Below, piece after piece: positions 21,321 to 26,416 of a stretch of DNA of 26,416 bases. The stretch comes from JAZSMJ01 sp045535815 (lineage in GTDB: Bacteria; Bacillota; Clostridia; Oscillospirales; CAG-272). Under the pieces are notes generated by a model. The model ran no database searches and had not been told where the DNA came from. It worked only from the letters and a program-made list of their open reading frames with translations. A program made the position numbers and the translations under genes. The stretch spans positions 1 through 26,416 of the forward strand of contig JAZSMJ010000074.1 of the NCBI GenBank assembly GCA_045535815.1. The letters are read 5' to 3'. The first letter of the stretch is position 1; every line of letters begins with the position of its first letter.

Positions 21321-23910
21321 ATCCCTGATGATCTATATAAATATTCATTCTGTTATAAATGGGGATAGACAGAGGGTTAACGTAAATGCCTTCATTCTGG
21401 GCACCCTGTAGCATATCCTCGTCTATCAGATAGATCGAGATCATCCAGTCGCTGTCGGGTATTTCTATACCGCCGAGGTAGATCCTTTTATCAATAAAGT
21501 CTGTAAAAACGGTGTCTGCTCCGTGATCATCTCTAAGAAGTGACAGCATCGCAGGAGGAGAGAGCTTATTGTCAGGTGGAAGCTTCACCGTTTCCGATAT
21601 ACTGTCCAGAACAGAAACGTAGTCGTTATACGTTACGTTCGGAACGGTGACGAGCATACAAGGATCAAACAAAACGTCGCTTCCGTCACCGATATAACTG
21701 TAACTCGTGCCGTATATAGAAGCGTTTTCCTCGGCGATTATGTTTTCGGAGTCTTCTTTTATTCTGCCCTTGTAATCAACAAAGCACTCGTATCCACCAA
21801 AGGTGGAGTTTATGCTTATAGCTTCAAAGCAAGAAGACTGCACGCCGTTGCGACTAAGGCCTGAGTTAGCTCCTCTGAACTCTGCGCTTTTGTCAAAGCT
21901 GAGAATTTCATCCTTTGTAACGTATTCCTTGCCGTCGCCCCCGTCAACTCTCCAATCGAGACCGATAAATCCCATAATATCAACCTGATTTACGCCATCC
22001 GACTCGTCATACTTCCAATACCTATTACGGATATTTTCGGGAACCTTATCCTTGACCTCGGCAGGAATTATATCGTCAAATATAAATCCGTCTATCTCAT
22101 TTGAACTATAAGCGTCTATCAGCCATAGATCGCCGTTCTTTACGAACTTCATATACCCCAAGTGAAAATGATCGAAAAAAAGGATCTCACTAGCACCGAA
22201 ATACTCACGGGGATACGTCTCATACACCACGGCAAATTCATTTTCCGTTTTGTATATAACGGTATAATTTATATCAGAGTGAAGTGCCGTAGATCCACCT
22301 GCATAATTCGAAAAATAAACGGTTCCGTTTTCATATATAAACGGCCACGGAAGCCCATAGCTGAAATGATTTTCAATATAGTTTTCGGTGTAGATCTTTC
22401 GTAGATTTTCCTGCATCCACTCGTGATCACCGTAGTAAATTTTAGTATTTCCTCTGATGTCGGGATCAATTGAAGTATAGCCATCCTTTTCAACAGGATA
22501 AAATTTATACTCCATATCGTCTATCTGTTTTATAATGAAGTCTTCAAGCAAATATCCTATCCCGCATTTCCCCCAAGAATAAACGGTTTTTTGCCCGGCA
22601 ATACATAGCTCTATCGCTTCCTTATCGGATATAAGCTCCGAATCTTCATCCTTAGCATCACCTGACAGTTGAGCTATGCTGATAAATTCATCTCCCGCAT
22701 TGACAGCATAGAAACCACGGTCGATGATCAGCTTGCTGTCACTTGCCATGTAAAAGACGCATTCGTCCGAAATGAAATCGGTATAGGTATATTCATCGCC
22801 CGTATCTTCAAATATCGTATTCGAAAAGTCGAGCTTTACGTAGATCAAATCATTCTCAATACGGTATCTGCCTTCCATATTGCATCCGCCCTCAAAATAG
22901 TTTATGGACATAAGGCAGTCGCCGTCTTCATCAAAATAGACGGAGGGGATAGAAGAGCTGTTTCCATCGCTGAAATATTCGCTTGAGCAAATGTACGTTC
23001 CTTGGATATAACGCTCCGAGGGCTCCGTTTCAGATTCCGGCACGGTGTTGCCGAGGTAAACACGGATCACTATGCGGTTACAACCGCTGTCACCGCCCGG
23101 GAAAATATCCTTATACATATTGTGATCACTTGAAAAATGCTTCTCGCTTACGAAATCAGCCTTGATATAAAACGGATATTCCGTGCTCTGCGGAATATAC
23201 AGTGCCTGAGTGGACAAATCAAGAGATTGGCTGTCTACTACAGCGTTATTATCCTCTATAGACAAAATGTCGGGAATATCATCAAGTCGGACGTATTCGA
23301 TCTGCTTGTACTCATAATTATGTATGATCTTAATATTGCTCTTGTCTGTATCGGTAAGCTCTGCGATTTTTCCTAAAACATCAGCGTAATCGTTAAACGA
23401 TGCGTTCTGAATGACGAATATCATATCAGAGCCAAACGGTATATCACTGCCGTCACCTGTGTATTTGTAGCAGGGAGAATAATACTCGTGCTGATACTCC
23501 TCCGTGTTTTCGATCACATCCGTATAATCGACCCTTGCGGGATAGTACAAAAATCCCTCGTGACCGAGCATTGAGCGGTCATCGCTTCCGATAAACATAC
23601 TGAACTCGGTGCCGTTATACGAATGCTCGGGAACAGCGCCGATATAGTCAGAGTGCTCGTCAAACGTGAGAATATCATCTTTGGTAAGATAAGGCTTACC
23701 GTCCTCATCTAATCGCCTATCGAGACCTATAAAGTCCGTGATATCAACCTCTTTGACGGCGTCGTCGGTCGATGGGTCAACGGTTTCCTCCTCGGTCGTG
23801 TCTATTGTTGTAACAGCTTCGCTTTCGGTTTCGGGGGTGTCACCCTCTCCGCTCTCGCACGACACCAATACGAGCATCAAAAGCAAAAAAGCAGCAATTA
23901 ACCTTTTCAT
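21319..23910 (-). CDS. Large secreted lipoprotein with a duplicated domain
   Basis: This 863-residue lipoprotein has the signal MKRLIAAFLLLMLVLVSC with lipobox LVSC at residue 18, then a Glu/Thr-rich linker. Two copies of one domain lie at about 52-270 and 648-863. Both start VDI-x-x-FIGLD-x-R, continue with TKD(D/E)IL-x-FD, and later share YTGDGSD/YIGDGSD followed by an F/Y-NDY-x-x-VL motif. Between them is a beta-rich segment (about 290-410, GTYICSSEYF...VYFDEDGDCLMSI) and an alpha/beta segment (about 430-640, with LRKIYTENYIENHF and FVKNGDLWLIDAY) that recalls IseA/YoaJ-like or NTF2-like extracellular domains. I do not recognise a named family. GGAGGG precedes the ATG. The 76-bp upstream block is nearly identical to that of the lipoprotein gene at 26147. 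Confidence 0.8.
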   Translation of the reverse strand: MKRLIAAFLLLMLVLVSCESGEGDTPETESEAVTTIDTTEEETVDPSTDDAVKEVDITDFIGLDRRLDEDGKPYLTKDDILTFDEHSDYIGAVPEHSYNGTEFSMFIGSDDRSMLGHEGFLYYPARVDYTDVIENTEEYQHEYYSPCYKYTGDGSDIPFGSDMIFVIQNASFNDYADVLGKIAELTDTDKSNIKIIHNYEYKQIEYVRLDDIPDILSIEDNNAVVDSQSLDLSTQALYIPQSTEYPFYIKADFVSEKHFSSDHNMYKDIFPGGDSGCNRIVIRVYLGNTVPESETEPSERYIQGTYICSSEYFSDGNSSSIPSVYFDEDGDCLMSINYFEGGCNMEGRYRIENDLIYVKLDFSNTIFEDTGDEYTYTDFISDECVFYMASDSKLIIDRGFYAVNAGDEFISIAQLSGDAKDEDSELISDKEAIELCIAGQKTVYSWGKCGIGYLLEDFIIKQIDDMEYKFYPVEKDGYTSIDPDIRGNTKIYYGDHEWMQENLRKIYTENYIENHFSYGLPWPFIYENGTVYFSNYAGGSTALHSDINYTVIYKTENEFAVVYETYPREYFGASEILFFDHFHLGYMKFVKNGDLWLIDAYSSNEIDGFIFDDIIPAEVKDKVPENIRNRYWKYDESDGVNQVDIMGFIGLDWRVDGGDGKEYVTKDEILSFDKSAEFRGANSGLSRNGVQSSCFEAISINSTFGGYECFVDYKGRIKEDSENIIAEENASIYGTSYSYIGDGSDVLFDPCMLVTVPNVTYNDYVSVLDSISETVKLPPDNKLSPPAMLSLLRDDHGADTVFTDFIDKRIYLGGIEIPDSDWMISIYLIDEDMLQGAQNEGIYVNPLSIPIYNRMNIYIDHQG

Positions 23911-23983
23911 AATACCCTCCTAATCAAACATAGTCTCTATAAAAATTATACAGCATATCAAAGCCTAAATAATGTATATTCTG
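23908..23983 (-). repeat. 76-bp leader block, copy A (upstream of the large lipoprotein gene)
   Basis: This block covers the start codon, ribosome site (AGGAGGGTATT), a TATAAT -10 candidate (23945-23950) and the upstream region to 23983. It matches 26145-26220 with three differences in 76 positions, all near the ribosome site side. A -35 consensus is not seen 17 bp from the TATAAT, so expression may need an activator or another sigma factor. Confidence 0.9.
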
Positions 23984-23993
23984 TTAATTTTTG

Positions 23994-24010
23994 TGCAACC
24001 ATTGGTTGCA
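23994..24010. promoter_or_regulatory. Operator-like palindrome between divergent genes
   Basis: TGCAACCA-T-TGGTTGCA is a perfect 8-bp inverted repeat with one central base. It lies between the lipoprotein leader and the promoter of the 24101 gene, 11 bases upstream of that gene's -35. Size and symmetry fit a dimeric repressor site or a transposon target; no regulator is identified. Confidence 0.5.
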
Positions 24011-24020
24011 TAGGAAAACC

Positions 24021-24049
24021 TTGCAAGTGGTGCCAGGATATGATATACT
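24021..24049 (+). promoter_or_regulatory. Promoter of the 24101 membrane-protein gene
   Basis: TTGCAA (24021-24026) and TATACT (24044-24049) have 17-bp spacing, about 50 bases before ATG 24101. Confidence 0.6.
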
Positions 24050-24100
24050 TGTATTAAGCAATATCCAGATTTGATTACTTAAACCGAAAGGAATATAACT

Positions 24101-24706
24101 ATGGGTGAAATGAGTAGAGGTACAAAGGCACTATTAATTGTGGGTATTACATTGGCGTGGATTATTGCATTTTTAGGAGTAATTGTTATCTCTCCGTTTG
24201 TAATTGGTGTTGTTTTTTATTTTTTACCTGTCTATGATGCACCCGAGATCACTTATGCTGAATTTCCGACCAAGATCGTGTATGAGATAGACGGAGAAGA
24301 GATAACATACGAGGACGTATATATATGTAAGTATAAAGCAACATATAACAACTTTGAATTAGGGGCGGAAAGAGAGTGGGAAGGTCATTTCAAAAACACC
24401 GGTAAACAGCACATCGTTCTTGATTCTAATTTCAGATATGAGCTCAGATGTTATATAGGATCTCCTAAAAAATATATGGGAGATTTCTATGAATGGATAG
24501 ATGAAGAAACCATTAGAAATTATGAATTTACTCCATATTTATATATCTATGATAAATTCGCACTTGTATCTAATTTTTTGTTCATGCAAGACTTAGAAGA
24601 AGAACTTGACTATGAAGAACATGCCGATATCTTTCCTGAGCCATACAATAACATTAAACTCATAGATTGGGAACTTTCACGTCCTATTGTAAATTCTTTT
24701 GAATAA
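24101..24706 (+). CDS. Membrane-anchored protein of unknown function
   Basis: This 201-residue protein has a very hydrophobic N terminus (about 9-44, ALLIVGITLAWIIAFLGVIV then SPFVIGVVFYFLPVY), one long or two short helices, and no signal-peptidase site. An acidic, Tyr-rich exterior domain follows (YAEFPTKIVYEIDGEEITYED; YELRCYIGSPKKYMGDFYEW). I do not recognise it. Codon use is AT-rich with many ATA/TTT codons, unlike the housekeeping genes, so it may be acquired. The ribosome site AAAGGA is about 9 bases upstream. It sits between two lipoproteins in the accessory region, divergent from the first, and is closed by a strong terminator. Confidence 0.7.
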   Translation: MGEMSRGTKALLIVGITLAWIIAFLGVIVISPFVIGVVFYFLPVYDAPEITYAEFPTKIVYEIDGEEITYEDVYICKYKATYNNFELGAEREWEGHFKNTGKQHIVLDSNFRYELRCYIGSPKKYMGDFYEWIDEETIRNYEFTPYLYIYDKFALVSNFLFMQDLEEELDYEEHADIFPEPYNNIKLIDWELSRPIVNSFE

Positions 24707-24711
24707 CGTAG

Positions 24712-24741
24712 AACATCCGCACCTTCGGGTGCGGATGTTTT
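24712..24741 (+). terminator. Rho-independent terminator with a TTCG tetraloop
   Basis: AACATCCGCACC (24712-24723) and GGTGCGGATGTT (24728-24739) form a 12-bp stem closed by TTCG and followed by TTTA. It is 6 bases after the stop of the 24101 gene. Confidence 0.9.
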
Positions 24742-24852
24742 ATATATTGCAAAAGATAGCAAATTATGATATGCTTACGATCACAAAACAGGACTGTTAT
24801 TGACTAACGGGGAAATCAACAAATAAAATATAATGCCTGCACCTTCTCGTAG

Positions 24853-24872
24853 GGCGGTGGCTTGCTGCCGCC
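24853..24872. repeat. G/C-rich hairpin preceding repeat copy 2
   Basis: GGCGGTGG pairs with TGCCGCC-like sequence (24853-24860 / 24865-24872) with two G-T pairs and a CTTG loop. It lies next to the type B end of the palindromic repeat and may be a separate repeat unit or part of it. Confidence 0.4.
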
Positions 24873-24876
24873 GTAT

Positions 24877-25033
24877 GGCTCCCTCCGGGAGGGAGCTCCG
24901 CCAAAGGCGGTGAGGGAGAGAGCGTGCATTATAATAGAGATGTTCTGCATTTTTTGCAATATCTATGGTAACGTTTGCGACGGCTCCTTCCGTCTTTTGC
25001 TTCGCAAAATCCACCTCCCTCCCGGAGGGAGGC
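24877..25033. repeat. Palindromic-end repeat element, copy 2 (157 bp, reversed)
   Basis: The left end is type B: GGCTCCCTC-CGG-GAGGGAGC, T, inner hairpin CCGCC/GGCGG and TGAGGGAG. The right end is type A on the opposite strand: GCCTCCCTC-CGG-GAGGGAGG, TGG, inner hairpin TTTTGC/GCAAAA and GACGGAAGGAG. It thus has the same two ends as copy 1 but a shorter and different core (24920-24975) that still carries GCGTGCA next to the B end. There is no coding sequence. Together with terminators on each side it fills the 400-base gap between the genes at 24101 and 25110. Confidence 0.75.
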
Positions 25034-25071
25034 TTTCTCACGATGCACGCACCTGCACCCTTGCCTTCCAC

Positions 25072-25103
25072 ACAAAAACGCTCCCTCAATCAAAGGGAGC
25101 GTT
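25072..25103 (-). terminator. Rho-independent terminator of the 26147 lipoprotein gene
   Basis: On the minus strand AACGCTCCCT and AGGGAGCGTT form a 10-bp stem (25077-25086 / 25094-25103) with a 7-base loop, followed by a T-run (25074-25078). It is 7 bases past the stop codon at 25110. Confidence 0.85.
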
Positions 25104-25109
25104 AATTAT

Positions 25110-26147
25110 TTATTTTATCGACAGAAATTCAATATCCGTGCCACTTTCAACAGCCTGCTTTGCAAGCTCGACAAGCACCTGATCGTCGGAATGAACGACC
25201 ACCCTCTCATCATCCTCGCCAAGATGGTATCTGTCTTCCAATAAAACGTCATAGCTGACAACTCCGTCCTTAAACGACATATATTTATACCATTCTGTAC
25301 CGCCACCGCTGTTAAAGGTTATAATGCCGGGATAATTATCGTCACCCGAATTTAAAAATCTTGTCGTGCCCGTCTGAAAATCGTATTCGTATATTTTTTT
25401 GACCTCAGTATCATAGTCGTAAAACGAAAGCACAAGCGCACGGTCAACGATAAGCTCCTGCTCCCCGTCACCGTCAATGTCCTTGTAAGCGTAGGATATA
25501 CCCTGCCCCTCGCCCTTCAAAAACTCGGTGTACGAGGCAAGTGCATCAGTCTCCAACTTGATCCAAACGATACTTTCACTGCTGAATTGTTCGGATGCAA
25601 TTTGAAATTCGCTTTCAGATACAAGGGTATCATCTACATAGTATGCAACGGAATCTGATCCGTCGTGTTCAACACGCCACAATTCAACGGTTGTACACTC
25701 ATTTCCCGAAAACTGAAGTCGAGAGCAACCATAGGTGTTACCCGAATCGGCATTCCAATTAAAAGACCCATCCGTATTTATTTGGTACATTGCGTGAAGC
25801 CCGAAATCAAAGCCGATTTCAGAGTCTTTGTCGCTTTTGATGATAAGTATGCTTCCATCGTTAAACATAACGACAAATTCATCTTTTTCGTCAGAATCAA
25901 GGTCAACCGTTGCATATTGCCATATCTTGCGTTGATAGTCGGATATCAGGATATTTTCTTTTCTGCTTGCAGAATAGAACGAACGATTGCTATTCAGTAT
26001 TGAAAAGAAAGCTTCTTCAAATTCGGATAAGCCGTTTGACTGAGAGTTATCCTCTGTTTCCGAAGGGGTTGGATTATCCGATAATTGACAACTGCTCAAA
26101 AAAAGCACGAGCAATAAAGAAATAATAAAAACCGTAATTTTTTTCAT
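25110..26147 (-). CDS. Secreted lipoprotein with two calcium-loop-like repeats
   Basis: This 345-residue lipoprotein has the signal KKITVFIISLLLVLFLSSC with lipobox LSSC near residue 20, then a Ser/Thr/Asn-rich linker. The mature part has two acidic loops of the FG-GAP/EF-hand type: VDLDSDEKDEFVVMF near 80 and YKDIDGDGEQELIVD near 220, each followed by a hydrophobic strand, as in VCBS-like propeller repeats that bind calcium. I do not recognise a family. The ATG at 26147 is chosen over one 17 codons upstream because GGAGGG precedes it and the signal peptide starts here. Its upstream 76 bp match those of the 23910 lipoprotein gene, and an IS30 end abuts that block. Confidence 0.75.
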   Translation of the reverse strand: MKKITVFIISLLLVLFLSSCQLSDNPTPSETEDNSQSNGLSEFEEAFFSILNSNRSFYSASRKENILISDYQRKIWQYATVDLDSDEKDEFVVMFNDGSILIIKSDKDSEIGFDFGLHAMYQINTDGSFNWNADSGNTYGCSRLQFSGNECTTVELWRVEHDGSDSVAYYVDDTLVSESEFQIASEQFSSESIVWIKLETDALASYTEFLKGEGQGISYAYKDIDGDGEQELIVDRALVLSFYDYDTEVKKIYEYDFQTGTTRFLNSGDDNYPGIITFNSGGGTEWYKYMSFKDGVVSYDVLLEDRYHLGEDDERVVVHSDDQVLVELAKQAVESGTDIEFLSIK

Positions 26148-26220
26148 AATACCCTCCCAATCAGACGTAGTCTCTATAAAAATTATACAGCATATCAAAG
26201 CCTAAATAATGTATATTCTG
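26145..26220 (-). repeat. 76-bp leader block, copy B (upstream of the 26147 lipoprotein gene)
   Basis: Same block as 23908-23983 with three substitutions. Similarity ends at base 26220, exactly where the IS30 end begins (26221). It includes the ribosome site and the TATAAT -10 candidate (26182-26187). Confidence 0.9.
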
Positions 26221-26234
26221 GATGAATTGTCAAA

Positions 26235-26416
26235 CTAAGTGCAACACTTTTTGATAGAATCTTCAAATAAATCCAAGGGATTTTTAAAATTTAAAACTTT
26301 TTTAGGCCTGGCGTTGATCAACGCCAGGTTCTTTTTTAGGGTGGAAGGACTAACTCTTGATAAGTTTCTTCCTTTCGGATAAAACTCTCGGAGAAGACCG
26401 TTAAGATTTTCGTTAG
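26235..26416 (-). CDS. IS30-family transposase, C-terminal fragment (partial at edge)
   Basis: On the minus strand an open frame of 59 codons runs from the window edge (first full codon 26412-26414) to a TAG at 26235-26237. It reads NENLNGLLREFYPKGRNLS, then the segment LALINARPKKVLNFKNP, then LDLFEDSIKK. This matches the C terminus of IS30 transposases, in which the N-x-N-G-L-x-R-x-F/Y-P-K-G motif precedes the last catalytic region (DDE, with the glutamate upstream) and N-x-R-P-R/K-K follows. Transposases of this family move the IS by a copy-out, circle-forming route into palindromic targets. Only the end is seen, so whether the gene is intact cannot be told. Confidence 0.88.
   Translation of the reverse strand, partial: NENLNGLLREFYPKGRNLSRVSPSTLKKNLALINARPKKVLNFKNPLDLFEDSIKKCCT
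26307..26337 (+). terminator. Antisense-facing terminator inside the transposase gene
   Basis: A perfect 22-bp palindrome, CCTGGCGTT-GATC-AACGCCAGG (26307-26328), is followed on the plus strand by TTCTTTTTT. It would stop plus-strand transcription entering the IS from the left. On the minus strand it is followed by CCTAAAAAAG, not a terminator. It is also coding sequence for the transposase. Confidence 0.65.

Larger units (their letters stand above)
26221..26416 (-). mobile_element. 3' part of an IS30-family insertion sequence, cut by the window edge
   Basis: The end sequence near 26224-26246 (GAATTGTCAAAC, then AAGTGCAACA) resembles IS30-family terminal repeats, and the transposase stop codon lies within it. 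The rest of the element, including its other end and any target duplication, is outside the window. The insertion is immediately upstream of a lipoprotein gene, with the transposase reading towards it. Confidence 0.75.

Noticed and set aside
26148..26198. Upstream start for the lipoprotein at 26147
   Set aside because: It would translate the conserved leader including its ribosome site and place extra residues before the signal peptide.

Overview
The window looks like a chromosomal segment of a low-to-mid GC, endospore-forming member of the Clostridia, probably near the Oscillospiraceae/Ruminococcaceae. The evidence is a dipicolinate synthase pair (DpaA/DpaB), HPr kinase/phosphorylase, a PFL-like (DUF711) plus ACT-domain pair, a YhaN-type ATPase, Firmicute-style strong Shine-Dalgarno sites and near-consensus sigma-A promoters. 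The assignment is inferred from gene content only; no rRNA gene body lies inside the window.

Layout. (1) 1-200: what looks like the promoter and leader of an rRNA operon firing leftwards off the window. (2) 285-5902, minus strand: a compact run encoding an SbcD/YhaO-like metallophosphoesterase, a HAD nucleotidase, a membrane-associated YhaN/SbcC-like ATPase, glutamate racemase and a TcdA/ThiF-like E1 enzyme. (3) 6082-8366, plus strand and divergent from (2): rbfA, nrnA-like and truB, joined by two 8-nt overlaps. (4) 8397-8584: a structured inverted element with compensatory changes. (5) 8671-9942, minus: a cell-surface protein with two similar beta-rich domains, VTEE linkers and a C-terminal membrane anchor, behind a very strong promoter. 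(6) 10194-14692, minus: ACT protein, DUF711 protein, TrkA and TrkH in one likely operon. (7) 14854-17124, plus: a two-TM protein, a lipoprotein and alanine racemase. (8) 17241-17917: an AT-rich DUF559 nuclease gene whose 3' end runs into a palindromic repeat element. (9) 17965-19648, minus: hprK and a nitroreductase. (10) 19820-21273, plus: dpaA-dpaB. (11) 21319-26416: an accessory region with two secreted lipoproteins under almost identical 76-bp leaders, a membrane protein of unknown function, a second copy of the palindromic repeat, and the 3' end of an IS30-family transposase at the right edge.

How it fits together. Most of the window is housekeeping: ribosome and tRNA maturation (RbfA, TruB, TcdA-like), RNA turnover (NrnA), peptidoglycan D-amino acid supply (MurI, Alr), potassium uptake (TrkAH), carbon-catabolite signalling (HprK) and spore dipicolinate. 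The accessory parts are the surface protein, the DUF559/repeat unit and the lipoprotein/IS30 block. The most unusual signals are the shared lipoprotein leader that stops exactly at the IS30 end, the two-ended palindromic repeat family whose inner hairpins vary in sequence but keep pairing, and the terminator-like palindrome inside the transposase gene.
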